A DNA stretch of 64,000 nt from Triplophysa rosa (lineage: Eukaryota > Chordata > Actinopteri > Cypriniformes > Nemacheilidae): NCBI RefSeq assembly GCF_024868665.1, contig NC_079901.1, forward strand, positions 2,896,673 through 2,960,672, written 5' to 3'. The position numbers and the translations under genes are program-made. How positions within the stretch are numbered: the stretch's first letter is position 1; every line of letters begins with the position of its first letter. Under the pieces are notes generated by a model. It was not told where the DNA came from, made no database searches, and saw nothing but the letters and a program-made list of their open reading frames with translations. Below are positions 33,112 to 44,890 of this stretch, in pieces.

Positions 33112-33268
33112 TATAAGATTCATCACGTTTGCAGTGCTTTTCAGGGGATTAAAAAGTACAATATATAGTGGAGTAATAGAAACTAATAATAGTAATAATA
33201 AATGTGTAAAGTTGCATACAATGGAACTAGTTGCAAATGAGCTAAAACTACCTCAAATGTGTCCTTAA

Positions 33269-33477
33269 AGGGATAGTTTACCCAAAAATGAAAATTCTGT
33301 CATAATTTACTCACCCTTAGATTGTTCCAAACCTAAATAAATGTATTTGTTCTGATGAACACAGAGAAAGAAATTTGGAGGAATGTCAGTAACTAAACAA
33401 CCAAACCCAATGACTCCCATATTTTTGGGAACAACCTGAGGATGAGTAAATGGTAAATTTTTGGGTGATCTATCTCT
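33269..33477. mobile_element. TTAA-flanked MITE, 209 bp, complete
   Basis: Ends AGGGATAGTTTACCC and GGGTGATCTATCTCT, with the well-known body aaaatgaaaattctgtcata. TTAA at 33265-33268 and 33478-33481. Partial relatives at 21765-21834, 37840-37910 and 39965-40015. Confidence 0.88.
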
Positions 33478-33531
33478 TTAATGGTTGGATTCCACATAAA
33501 ACATATAAATTACAATACAACATTCACTGCA

Positions 33532-33699
33532 GGTGTCTCTTATTTCACTTTGACCATTGGCATTCTGTCTGTTTCTGTGTATCTGAAGCTGTTGTCCAGT
33601 TGGCATTTTCACTCCAAACTGGTGGCCTCGCTGCCGAAGCTCAACCTAGTGGCTGTTACAAAAAAGCATCAGAGTTTGGCTTTTGACTTTTTGTACTGA
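33532..33699 (+). other. Candidate terminal host exon
   Basis: Preceded by ttcactgcag (possible 3' splice site, weak pyrimidine tract). Open for about 55 codons, then stop TGA at 33697-33699. Residues SYFTLTIGILSVSVYLKLL form a hydrophobic, membrane-like stretch, then basic HSKLVASLPKLNLVAVTKK. No family recognised and no other exon seen. Confidence 0.25.
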
Positions 33700-33772
33700 G
33701 TGGGCCGGCCCACATTTGCGAGCAGCCCACCGGGAAAACTCCCGGTGCTCCAAATGGCCAGTCCGCCGCTGA
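33700..33772 (+). repeat. Transposon terminus fragment
   Basis: gagtgggccggcccacattt, then ggccagtccgccgctg is a right end I associate with a common fish DNA transposon. Left end absent. Confidence 0.45.
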
Positions 33773-34012
33773 CTCGAGCTTCAAGTTATAGTAGGTGAAT
33801 TTAAATATATCTACATTTTGTAAGACTCCATTAGTAAATCAACAGAGTACAGTTAGGTTATTCTTATTTCAGACAGGGTTTATTTTACCAAACACATCAT
33901 TTTATGTTTTACAGCTCACTTAACTTAAATTTCTATATGCTTTGTAATTAATACGGTTAGTTTGATTTATGTAACTGCATGTTTGTGCAACATGTATGTT
34001 GAGTTAACTCAA

Positions 34013-34090
34013 AGGAGTAGTTCACTTCAAAATAAGCCCCTGTTTACTTTCCATAGTAGGAATAAAACTTTTTTTAAGTGAACTACTCCT
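34013..34090. mobile_element. Tiny TTAA MITE, 78 bp
   Basis: Ends AGGAGTAGTTCACTT and AAGTGAACTACTCCT. TTAA at 34091-34094; the left flank is tcaa (one base changed). Confidence 0.7.
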
Positions 34091-34159
34091 TTAACACTCA
34101 CGTGACCTAAACGTAACTGAGTCAAAGCAACAATATGACTAACTTACATTTATCCATTT

Positions 34160-34292
34160 GACAGACACCATTTGACAGACTTACATTGCATTGTACTATA
34201 CATTTGTATCTGAGTATGTGTAATCCCTTGGATCGAAACAATGACATTGATGTTGCCAGCACCATGCTCTAACCACTGAGCTACAGGAAAAC
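34160..34292 (-). mobile_element. tRNA-derived SINE, reverse
   Basis: In reverse complement: cctgtagctcagtggttaga (A box region), then tttcgatcc (B box) and a short unrelated tail. Different family from the HE1-type copies. Confidence 0.65.
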
Positions 34293-34299
34293 TTAATTT

Positions 34300-35331
34300 A
34301 GCGTCTAAGATTGTTTTGGGGGAAACGTCTATTTGACGTTTACGTTTACATCTGCAAGATTTTTTTATTGTTTGTTCATATGCAATACATCTCTGAGACG
34401 TTTCCTGTCAGATGTGATACAATTTAGAAGATGTCTGTTAGACGGTTATGATTTAGAATATATGTAAAACTGCTTTTTCTAAGACATTTATCAGACGTTT
34501 TTAGGTTTTTCAGAACTCCTGATCTTTAGCAGACATCTTACAGACATACCTGTGCTATCTGGGGATTTATTTCCATTCAGCTCTCTTTGCGTACACACTG
34601 AGATCATCGGTAGAAAATAAGAGAGGACGGTCTGTTTAACAGTCCGTCTGAAAAGAAAGACAAACATATTTACTGTATGTGATTTGTTATGTGTATAAAT
34701 GTATTAATATAATTATAACTACACACAGACTATTTGTTTATATGTATTGATGCAGAATTGTTTTGGAATAAACATAAAAAAAGAGCAGTGTTGACATCAG
34801 AGCTCTTTGTAAGGGCTATGGCCATACAGCCACGGCCAAAATCTCGAGGGGATGGACAGCAATTCCAAGAGAGCAAGATTTTCAAGACCGATTGCATCAC
34901 AGCAGCACGACAGAAGGCTGGTAAGGCTCTCCCAATTCGAAGACGGCTTAAAATGCAGCCTCAAAATGTGTCCTCCTTTCAACGGGCTGAGAAGGATAGA
35001 ACAAATTGATCCTTCTTAGCCTCGGTTATTCCAAGTTTCATTGCACGCCTTTAAATGCTAGATATTTTTTAATAAACATTCACAACCGTAGTTAAATAAA
35101 CATATGTAATTTACAGAAAACGGTCCCTGTCAGTAATTAATATTATTTATAAAATGGTTAGTTCCATTCAATGATTCTGATTGGTCAATAGTTCTGTTTA
35201 TTTTTCTCGATAAAGCACAGTAATGACCGCTGCATCTAATGATTCTGTGTATCACTACGCACCCTTAGCAACCACCCTTAGCCACGTAAATGAAACAAGC
35301 CATGCATCCGAAATCACCTACTTTCATACTA
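34300..35331. other. Unassigned; low-complexity repeat at 34300-34565
   Basis: 34300-34565 has recurrent agacgtt/cagacatctt motifs like a widespread fish non-coding repeat. A 91-codon ORF at 34734-35009 has no recognised domain. Confidence 0.4.
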
Positions 35332-35599
35332 CAGTGCCCTCCAATAATATTGGCACCCTTGGTAAATATGAGCAACGAAGGCTGTAAAAATTAATCTGCA
35401 TTGTTCTCCTTTTGATATTTTATACAAACAAATCTACAAAATTCCAACATTTCATGAAAGTAAAACTATTTGAAGTGGGGGGAATATTAATTGTTTTTTT
35501 CTCTAATACACCCTGGTCACAATTATTGGCACCCTTGTATTCAAAACTTTCTGCAACCTCCATTTGCATGAAAAACTTTTCTTTTATGTCTTTTCTTTT

Positions 35600-36400
35600 A
35601 TATCTGATGAGTTTTGAGAATACAGTATATTGCAAGTCATCCGAGTCCATTCCTTTATACAGAATCTCTTAAGATCCTTCAAATGTTCTCATTTTCTATA
35701 GTGTTCAGATCAGGGAACTGGGATGGCTATGGCACGATCTTGATTTTGCATTCAGTGACACATTTTTTGTATATTTTGATGTTTATTTTGAACCAGTGTG
35801 CTGATGGAAGATCTAACCACAACCCATTTTAATATTTCTAGCAGAGCAAGTCAGGTTTTGATTTTTTATTTGTTGGTATTTGACATAAAACATGATGCCA
35901 TGTATCTGAACAAGATGTCCAGGACCTCTTGTATAAAAATAGGTTCACAACAATAAAGATCTGGTGACATTTTTAACTGTGGACATGGGGCATTTTTTAT
36001 CCCTGTGTGCACCAAACCTATATCTTGTGTTATTGCTGCCAAAAAAACTATTTTTCATTTCATATGGCCATAGAACCCACTCCTGGTTGAAGTTCCAGTA
36101 TGGCAGATTAATATGGTGCAGTTTGTCTCTGCATGAGAGCAAGAAGATTTGTTTCTTGAACAGTGTCCCAAACAATTTGTGGTGATGGAGGTACCTTTAT
36201 TTTTATTAAATGCTTTCTGACCCCAAAATTCAACTGATTACTGCAATTTTCCATCTGTGCTCTTTGAAGAGTCTTTGGCCACTCAAATTCTTCTCTTTGC
36301 TGTACATTGAGACAATATAGACACACATCCTGTTTCAAGCTGATTTTAAACATCTCCAGTCCATTAAAACTTCTTGATCATTGCCCTGCTTTTTATTGTT
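35600..36400 (-). pseudogene. Tc1-like transposase remnant
   Basis: Reverse-strand pieces: EEFEWPKTLQRAQM, QIVWDTVQETNLLALM, KCHQIFIVVNLFLYKRSW, SQFPDLNTIENEN. The last corresponds to the SPDLNPIEN box near the third catalytic acidic residue of DD34E transposases. Many stops and frameshifts, so inactive. Confident of the family from the PDLN-x-IEN box and position. Confidence 0.7.
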
Positions 36401-36832
36401 TTAACTATTTCCTTAAAGCCATTTTTGATTTTGAGTAGCTCAATAGAACTATATCGCACATCAGTACTATATTCTTTGGTTTTATCCATTGTGATGAATG
36501 ATTAAGGGGGTTTGGGCTATGTGTTACTAATATTTATTCTCCTGTGCAACAAGAATTCATGACTGGACAACATGTTTCTAGTCACCTTGGTGTGCTATGA
36601 AAATCTAAATATCAATGTGAATATACTTGGAAGATATTTTACTCATAAGAATTTCTAAGGGTGTCAATAATTGTGACCAGGGTGTATTAGAGAAAAACAT
36701 TTTTCATAATGTTATATTCCCCCCACTTCAATTTGTTTTACTTTAATGAAATGTTGGAATTTTGTATATTTTTTAATAAAAGATCAAAAGGAGAAACAAT
36801 GCAGATTTATTTTTACAGCCTTTTTTGCCCAT

Positions 36833-37424
36833 TGTCACGAATTGCGTGGCTGAAGAACCCAAGCGCAGGCAGCGGGGATGAAGGGGTTAAACAAAAGACT
36901 TTATTTTAAATAAACAAAACAAAAACCCACGAGGGGGTGTAGAACAAGAACATAACTAAGATACAAACAAAACAAAAGACTTCCCACGTGGAGGCAAACA
37001 AGAAAACGAGAACAGCAAAAACCAAACTAAGGAACTCGACCAAACGTCTTAAACAAAACCACGGCAGGGTACAACACAAAACTCACAGGCCAACGGACAA
37101 GGTGAGGAGCAGGACATCTGTACATACAGGACGCACAAGGTACACGTACATACACAACGCAATCCACGAGCACAGGACAAAGAAACATGAGGGCATTTTA
37201 AAGGCAAGACAAATGAGGGATAATGACACAGGGCAGGTGGGAAACATTAGACACGGCAGGGAGGCAATACATGAAACGAGAGGGGGGCCAATGACAAGAC
37301 ACGAGAAAGCACATGAGATGTAAAAACATAAACAACTCATGGCTTTCTCACATAAAACCTAAGGGCTCTGTCCCGATCCTGCCACACAACTAGAAGTTCA
37401 GAAACAAGAAGGCAGAACCGTGAC
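36833..37424 (-). repeat. Solo LTR (17078 family) in the Tc1 right terminus
   Basis: 592 bp, TGTCACGAAT ... ACCGTGACA. Perfect 6-bp duplication gcccat at 36827-36832 and 37425-37430. Reverse orientation; reads AATAAA then the gggttaaacccc-like U5 in reverse. Confidence 0.9.
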
Positions 37425-37469
37425 AGCCCATATTTATCAAGGGTACCAATGTTAGTGGAGGGCACTGTA

Positions 37470-38460
37470 AATAGTTGGAGAAAATCAGTATGAGTCATGA
37501 ATAGTACGTCTTAAACTTTAGTATGCAAATAACTGTAGGTAAGAAATACCTGGGTGGTCTACTGCTTCCACCGAGATTTGTGAATGTGCATTTGATGCCA
37601 CGAAAGCTAAGCAACGGACAAGTAATGAAAACGCTGTCATTCCTCAATATTTTTTAAATGACATTTAGAAATTTCGCTTAAGTTTTGTGCAAATCTGTAA
37701 TGGAAACCTGGCTAGTGTCTGACATCGTGCTTGCAAGTCCACACACTCTTTAATATTATCTTTTGTAATATCTGACAACGATCGACAGTCGGAAATCATT
37801 TGGTAACTGACATTCTGAGATCTTGGTAACTGACATTCTTCCAAATATCTTCCTTTGTGTTCAGCAGAACAACTAAATGTATACAGGTTTGGAACAACCT
37901 GAGGGTGAGTACAGTGTGTGGCACTGAACACCCCTGATATTCAATAACAATTGGCCATCCTGGGTGCCAATTTAATACGCCACTTATGTTGATTGACATC
38001 TGATTTCACCTCTCGTTGAACAAAGCTTTTTTTTTACGTTCGGCAGCATATGATGTCAACGGACACGAAAGTCAAGCGAGTCACGTTCACCGAGTGCCAG
38101 AAAGACTGAATGCAGCAGCATTTACCGCTATCTTTACTCTATTTAGAACCTGGAAAAGTTTCTGTGCTGTACAAATAGCTTGTGCTATTGAAAAATATCT
38201 TTTTTTAAAGACTGCCGAAAGATAAAAAAGAAGCAAATGGATCGCTGCAATTTGATGAAACAAATGGAATATTAAGTAGCCATTTCATGTCAAACTAAGG
38301 TACGTTTTTGGTGAACCATACCATAATAGTGTTTACATACTTTCTAACGTTACACTTTTATATGTTGTGTAAATGTAAAGTTTTCCCAGCATTATTTAAC
38401 TTTAGATATATAAAAACAGAGTGTTGGGAGAGATCACCTATTTCTTTTAACATTCTAGTC
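37470..38460. other. Mostly unassigned; TTAA MITE fragment 37840-37910
   Basis: tatacaggtttggaacaacc, then tgagggtgagta belongs to the 33269-type MITE. Elsewhere no gene seen. Confidence 0.45.
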
Positions 38461-38600
38461 AAGTCAACTTTATTAAGCACTTTTTACAATCTTCATTGTT
38501 ACAAAGCAGCTGTACATGAAACATCTTGACTATAAGCAAAACATTTAGTTACAAGTAAAAACAAAAAGGTGAAAACACAGAAGACAGACACGCCCGTGCA
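38461..38600 (-). repeat. L2-type LINE 3' tail, reverse
   Basis: gtcaagtcaactttattaag, then ttgttacaaagcagctgtac is the reverse of the tail at 5466-5579 and continues in parallel (ggtgaaaac, agaagacagac). Confidence 0.75.
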
Positions 38601-38624
38601 CACTGGTTCAAACACACCCACATA

Positions 38625-38954
38625 AAAACTTGACAAGAAAAGTACCTAAGATATTAAGTCTTGTTTTATGAAAAAGAATGTAAGAATAAAGTAAGTTTAT
38701 GGTAAAAACAAGCAAAAAAATCTGTCCATGTCCAAAAATGAACTTGAATTTAGTTTGACCTTTTTCTCAAGTACTTAATTCAAGTTTATTTTTCTCACCC
38801 CATGGACATATTTTTTGCTTTTTCCCCCCATAAACTTACTTGGGTAAGGTCACTTTTCTTGTCAAGTAATTGTATTTTGATTTAAGAATGTTTAGATATT
38901 TGTACTATAAAACAAGACAAAGACACTTAGTAAGAATGTCATTTTTTGCAGTGC
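38625..38954. repeat. Truncated palindromic MITE
   Basis: Two halves are mutually inverted (ttgacaagaaaagtacctaa / gtcacttttcttgtcaag; acaagcaaaaaaatctgtcc / ggacatattttttgct). Right end gacattttttgcagtg; left end missing. Old MITE. Confidence 0.65.
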
Positions 38955-39889
38955 TCACACAGGCGCACACATGCTCGGACGCGCGTGCACACATGCACAG
39001 TGGTTATCACAGAGAAGCACACATTTAAGATAAAGGAGAGAGAAACACAGGTCAAATATTAAACAGACTATAAATCCCTATATGTAATATTAAATAAGTT
39101 AAGTAAAACTGTAATTCTAATTCTAAAGGTGAAAACAAAACAAACTTTAGAAATACACAAACATAATAAGCCTCTGTCTAATCAAAACTAACTATGACAG
39201 GTGCAATAAGAATAGGTGAAAATGAACGAATGTCTCCGACAGCATTACATTTTGCTCTGCTAGTTTTACAGCCAATCACAAGTTTATCATTAACAACCGG
39301 GTACAGATACATTGTAAGAAAGAGATTCATTGTGCAGAGTAGTCAGATGGCAGAGTGTTTTAGTAATACTGAATGTTTTTTTTATTGTGTTCTATATATT
39401 TCCCATTTGAATAACCGTTTTGATTGTCATGATGTTCGGCAAAAACAGCAATAAAATCATTCGTAAAAGTTTCTCATATCTGAAAGTAATAATCAAGGTT
39501 ACAGCATCAAGTGCAACAATCAGCATCAATGACTTTGTTTAAGTCTTGCAGTCCTATGGAATGAATATATATTTTATATTTATAACATCTGACATGTTGC
39601 TGTGATCCACATCAATTTAAAGACACTTCTGATGCTGCTTTGTTTCAGTTTAAATTAAAACGAGTTATCAGGGTTAAACTCTGTTTTCAACATTTTCATC
39701 ATTTATATTTTATGATTTGTTTCATCTACATACATTTGTGCAATTGTTTTGTATACAGTTGTCACATTTGTGACACTTAGATTGAGGAACTTTGGAAAGT
39801 AAATTATCACTTGGACCTTTAATCAGAATTCCTAGGATTTATTTATAATAATTCGATGCCAGGTCAGGGTTAAACGTTAATTTTCTGTC

Positions 39890-40015
39890 ATGATCTGTGG
39901 CCCCCTGAAGTAGCCTTGGCCACCCCCTAGCCACCCCATATATAAAAACTCTAGCTCCGCCACTGGGTGAGTAAATTATGACAATATTTTTTCTTTTTTG
40001 GGTAAACTATCCCTC
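39890..40015. repeat. DNA-transposon end plus TTAA MITE fragment
   Basis: ccccctagccaccccatata, then ctagctccgccactg resembles a hAT right end. It is followed directly by ggtgagtaaattatgacaat, then gggtaaactatccc from the 33269-type MITE. Confidence 0.5.
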
Positions 40016-40362
40016 ACTGTAGAAATACAACTTAAAATTGTTCTCCCAACAAAGGTATAAAGTAACTTGAACTAAGCTTTCTTAGCAAAAGTAGAAGAAT
40101 GTATAGTGAACAATTAGTCTAAATGTGGTAGTAACAAAGATTCTTTTGTTGACTGATATTTAAGTGATTGCCCAAAGCGCATAAAGAAGAATTCTAGTGT
40201 TTGAAAGTTCCCAGCATGCATTGCGGCATTTTCAAATTGCTGGTTAAATTGTTTTAAATGATTGCTGTTTCAGTGTTTGCTGGCTATATTTTTGTTGTTG
40301 TTGTCTAAGTTACCTGTAGCCTACTATTTAGAGTTCCTTTTTTACTTTATGATGTTTAATGT
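40016..40362. other. No feature recognised
   Basis: AT-rich, no motif. Confidence 0.5.
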
Positions 40363-41304
40363 TTGTTGATTGTTATCATGATTGAGATATCATCTAAGAT
40401 GGCGCCGCAGATGGCTGCCTCGGTGTGGAGCTCTCCAGTTGTTTTAGTGTTTTTGTTAGTTTGTCCTGTTTTATGTTTTTCCCATACAATCAGTTTCACA
40501 AGAGATGAACTGCTGAACATTCGGCAGTGCACACCATCTGATCTTTTACCGGTTTTTGATTATTCGGACGTTTTACTTAACATCGTAGTCGGAGGCGCAG
40601 CGGCGCTAACAAAGCGCTCCAGGACGCGTAAGCGTGGGAAGCGACCCGGCGCGCTAATCAGTCTCAGAAAGCGCGGCTTTAAAACTGCGCTGCCTAGCAT
40701 ACATCTGGCGAATCTGCGCTCTCTGCCAAACAAAACGGACGAACTTCTTCTACTCTACCGGACAAATAAGGATTTTTCAAACTCTGCTGTTTTGTGTTTC
40801 GTGGAAACGTGGCTAAATGACTTCATCCCGGACAGCGCGCTACATCTGCCCGGCTACCAGCTGTTCAGAGCGGACCGCGACGCAGAATCAACGGGGAAAT
40901 CGCGCGGTGGTGGGGAATGTTTCTACATCAATGAAAAGTGGTGTACAGATACAACAGTGATGAAGAAGATGTGCTGTCTCGACCTAGAAGCACTCTTCAT
41001 TAACTGTAAGCCCTTTTACTCGCCGCGAGAGTTTTCCTCGTTCATTCTCGTGTGTGTTTACATTCCACCGCAAGCGCACGTGAGCGTGGCGTTACAACAG
41101 CTCGCTGATCACATCACGGACACTGAGCAACAACATCCGGACTCTGTTATTATTATTCTTGGCGACTTTAATCAGGCAAAACTTACACTCGAGCTGCCAA
41201 AATACAGCTCTGCTTTCAACACCATCATCCCATCACTGCTCCAGACAAAGTTAACCCAGCTGTCTGTTCCTGGCTCTATCTGTCAGTGGATCACCAGCTT
41301 CTGA
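40363..41304 (+). pseudogene. LINE ORF2: apurinic endonuclease fused to RT piece
   Basis: 313-codon open frame; the true start is probably the ATG at 40399 (MAPQMAAS). The endonuclease domain (about residues 105-280) shows LPSIHLANLRSLPNKTDEL, CFVETWLND (Glu of the active site), VCVYIPPQ and IILGDFNQA (Asp/Asn). It nicks target DNA for target-primed reverse transcription. At about 41205-41211 the frame passes directly into SSAFNTIIPSLL, a reverse-transcriptase segment, so the second half of the linker and RT boxes up to the first catalytic Asp are deleted without breaking the frame. The stop at 41302-41304 is close to the MITE insertion. Confidence 0.82.
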
Positions 41305-41321
41305 CAGACAGGCAGCAGTAA

Positions 41322-41965
41322 AGGTCAGTTTATGGTTCTGCGTAGGACCTACGCCGTAACATACGGCATAGCCTACGTACGTAGACGACGCCGTCGTGAA
41401 CATTTATGGTTCTGCGTTGAGAGTATGCGTCATACTGCAATTACACCGCCGAAACGCTAGTTGGCTCTTTGTGTTTTCATGGGTTTGCTCTTCTTCGCCG
41501 ATGTTTTGTGTGTGTGTATGCTAGTGTTTGCAAACGACAATGGAAGCCAAACCGACGTTAGAGGAAATCTCTCTCCAAGAATTCGCCGCCATCTGACAGT
41601 CTTTATAGTCCGCCGAAGAGGAGTCATACAGATGCGTGTATTTCCGAACCTCTTCAATCAGACGCTCAGTAACTTGGTCGATGTCGATGCTCACCATGTT
41701 GTTCTTTTGTGGACTCTGAACTTGCCGGAAGAAGACACCAGAGAAGAAGATGCCGGAAATGCGTAGAAGGAAGTACGATGCTGCCAAACCGACCAATCAC
41801 AGCGCTTGCGGTCCGCGTAGGGTCCGCGTTGAGTTGACGCGTTGTTACATTTTTGGAGAGGTGCGCGTCAGGCTACGGCGTAGGGTACGCACAGGGTACG
41901 CGGCTCTGCAGTAGCTACGCCGTAGGTTACGGCGTAGGTCCTACGCAGAACCATAAACTGAGCCA
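41322..41965. mobile_element. GC-rich MITE, Harbinger-like, 644 bp
   Basis: Ends aggtcagtttatggttctgc and gcagaaccataaactgagcc, with repeated tacgccgtag/ctacggcgta motifs. Flanked by taa (41319-41321) and tta (41966-41968), a TWA-type 3-bp target. Removing it rejoins LINE codons. Confidence 0.75.
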
Positions 41966-41968
41966 TTA

Positions 41969-42783
41969 GTGAGAATGGGGAAACTCACATCCAGCACCCG
42001 CACAATCAGCACTGGCGCCCCCCAGGGGTGCGTTCTCTCCCCACTGCTCTTCTCCCTGTACACAAATGACTGCACTGCCCAGGACCCTTCTGTCAGACTT
42101 CTGAAGTTCGCAGACGACACCACACTCATGGCCTCATCCAGGATGGTGATGAGTCTGCGTACAGACAGGAGGCTGAGCAGCTGGCTGTCTGGTGCAGTCA
42201 TAACAACTTGGAGCTGAACACGCTTAAAACAGTGGAGACGATTGTGGACTTCAGGAGAAACCCCCCTGCACTCCCCCCTCTCACCATCATGAACAGCACT
42301 GTGGCAGCAGTGGAGTCATTCGGGTTCCTGGGCACCACCATCTCTCAGAACCTGAAGTGGGACAATCACATTGGCTCCATTGCTAAAAAAGCCCAGCAAA
42401 GGTTGTACTTCTTACATCAGCTGAAGAAGTTCAACCTACCACAAACTCTATTAAAACAGTTTTACTCAGCTGTCATAGAGTCTGTCCTCTGCACATCCAT
42501 CACTGTCTGGTTTGGCTCAGCCACAAAATCAGACATTACAAGACTACAGAGGACGGTTCGGACTGCTGAGAAGATCATTGGTGCTCCCCTGCCCACCCTC
42601 CAAGAACTGTATACATCCAGAGTGAGGAAAAGAGCTCAGAAAATCACCCTGGACCTCTCACATCCAAGCCATCATCTCTTCACAATGCTGCCGTCTGGTC
42701 GGCGCTACAGAGCACTGAGCACCAAAACAACCAGACACAAAAACAGCTTCTTCCCTCAGGCCATCTACCTCTTAAACAGTTAA
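41969..42783 (+). pseudogene. LINE RT palm/C-terminus
   Basis: First frame (41969-42217): GAPQGCVLSPLLFSLYTNDC and LLKFADDTTLMA (the FADD catalytic pair). A frameshift at about 42205 leads to the second frame (42208-42783): LNTLKTVETIVDFRR, FLGTTISQNLKWDNHI, KKAQQRLYFLHQLKKFNLP, RTAEKIIGAPLPTLQELY, LPSGRRYRAL. Stop at 42781-42783 is the natural ORF2 end. Close to intact over 190 codons. Confidence 0.88.
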
Positions 42784-44480
42784 ATGTTTTTACACACCGT
42801 GCAATTAATAACTCTGTGCAATAATAATTAAGTGCAATATTAATTATATCCTCCAGATAATACACTATTTTTATACAACTTTTTCTGTAAATTATATTTC
42901 ATTCATTCTGCTGTATATAGCACATACCTTGTACTACAATAGTCTATTCTTATTTTTTACTTGTACATATTTACATACATACATAGCTTTACACTCTGTA
43001 TATCTTTATCTTATGTTTATTGTATTGTATTTCTTGTTTTTTTTATACCCATAGGCCCTTATTTAAGTGAAGAGAAATACCAGACATAACATACACACTT
43101 AACTGTAAATTAGAAAGTGCAGGTTATGTCAGTTTTTGTGAATTATATCCATAATATTAAACATTCATCTGATTGATGCTGTGAGAGAATGCTTTTAAAA
43201 ACATGCACATTCCCATTTTATATTCCACGTAAAGAGTTTAGTTCATCTCAGTATTGGGTCTAATTCATCAAAACCACCCGTGCATCCTGTAATAGATACT
43301 CTCGCTCTGTGTGTGGCCTTGGGTATCTTTCTCTTAATTTAATATAGAGTCTAAGCTCACAACCTGCTTTTGAAGGATCTCGCTGCTATTAAATTCATTA
43401 CAATATATCACCCACTGGAGACAAGACTATGGGCAGTGAGTGGGCTGTGAATGAATTAATGAAGGACTCGAAAAGAGAATATCCGTCTCTCATACATCCC
43501 GCACAAGAACCCTAAAAACACTTAAAACACTCAAAATAAAGGTAATAATTTTTGCATATACAGCATTGTTGTTGCTACTATTGTTAGGTTGGATCATCTA
43601 AATACATACAGCTAAGTACATCATTCACTGGCAGATCCCACATGACATACTACAATGTTAGGCTTGTCACACTACACTTATCCCTGGGTTAACATTTTTC
43701 CCAAAGGTAAAGGTGCACCCAGTGACCAGTAAAAGCACTGTCTGTTTCTTTGTGTAAAATATTTCTAACAAGAAATGTCTGAAATGTCTTCAAGTGGATT
43801 TCAATAACCCAACTCATCATTTCACTTCAACTCAAATGCCTTCTGTTGCTTTTTGAGGTCAAAGGTCAGAGTTCAGGCAATAAGCATGTGTTCGTAAAGG
43901 TAAAATACAGAGAATGAAGGCTACAGCCTCTGCTTTAGCTCAGCTAACACACACAGCTGCTAAAGAGACCGTCTATTCCCACTGTTTGCTTGACGTCAAA
44001 GGCCCTCTGATCTTTCACTTCAAACACACAAAAGCAGCTCGCTCCATGTTTGCCACTTACGTCTTAATGTTTAGTGTCCTTCGCCCTTTTATTGTCTCTC
44101 AGGCTACTCTGTCTGTAACATTCAGACAAGCTCTATAATGCAACAAGGGCGCAAATGTTCTAAAGATGTAGTGCAAGCACTACTAAATAGTCCGTATGAC
44201 ACCTATTTTGACCTCAGGGTCACATGGTCATGATAGATGCAAAAATTCTTCGAGAAACTTTATTTTTAGCCATTAACAGAAATGTCCTCTAACAAATACA
44301 AAACGGAAATGGGGAGCATCAAACAGGAAGTCACTCGGGCCGGCCTCCATGGAGATGTCAAGAAAAAGGTGGATACTAGGGATTCAGGCTGAGAGCAATG
44401 AGTGGGCGTGGTTTCAGCACAGGCAGCGGACACGCCCCCAGTGTTTGAGACCAGAGAGTACTGTTCATTTTTTTCAAGAT
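42784..44480. other. LINE 3' UTR, then unassigned DNA
   Basis: To about 43035 the sequence is an AT-rich LINE 3' UTR. From there to 44480 no exon, array or element end is recognised. Confidence 0.5.
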
Positions 44481-44627
44481 TTTGATTAGGGCTGTGCGAT
44501 TTGGGGAAATATCTAATTGCGATTTTTTTGACAGACATTGCGGTTGCGATTTGATTTGCGATTTTAACTTTTCTAATTCAAGCTTCAGCTCAATATTGTT
44601 GTGTGGCGCACAGTATGGGTATAGTTA

Positions 44628-44890
44628 CCCTGCTGAAAGAAAACAAAAAAGCATTACAGAAATTCTAATTGTTTCATTAAAACCATTACAAAATTCATTT
44701 TTGTAGTGTGTTTTGGGCATTATTCAAATAAGGCTTACTGTTGTTCAATTGGTTCCCAACTTCCAGATTACATCACACCAATAGAATCCAAATACCAGTG
44801 TACACTATTATAGTTTCCATTAAAACAAATACAACTCCCATTGTAACCCTTAAATCCATAACATTTTCTATTGTGTTAGTGAATAAAATA
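44628..44890. mobile_element. MITE with CCCTGCTGAAA ends, copy C
   Basis: Left end ccctgctgaaagaaaac intact, followed by family body (cattacagaaattctaattg, ttttgtagtgtgttttgggc, ccattaaaacaaatacaact). Right end lost. Confidence 0.75.

Larger units (their letters stand above)
35332..37467 (-). mobile_element. Tc1-like transposon with IR/DR ends, interrupted by a solo LTR
   Basis: Ends CAGTGCCCTCCAATAATATT and GTTAGTGGAGGGCACTG, flanked by TA (35330-35331, 37468-37469). Inner direct-repeat copies (gtcacaattattggcaccct at 35517; its reverse near 36660) give the IR/DR layout of teleost Tc1 elements. About 1.54 kb without the LTR at 36833-37424. Confidence 0.9.
40390..43035 (+). mobile_element. 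APE-type LINE, internally deleted, with MITE insertion
   Basis: Starts near aagatggcgccgcagatgg, a YY1-like start common for LINE 5' ends, and ends in an AT-rich 3' UTR at about 43035. Holds an endonuclease ORF fused to RT, a Harbinger-like MITE at 41322-41965, and an RT C-terminal ORF. A full element would need roughly 1.3-1.5 kb more between endonuclease and RT. Clade uncertain (I/Nimb- or L2-like). Confidence 0.8.

Noticed and set aside
34734..35009. 91-codon ORF
   Set aside because: No domain, no splice or promoter context; could be part of an unrecognised repeat.
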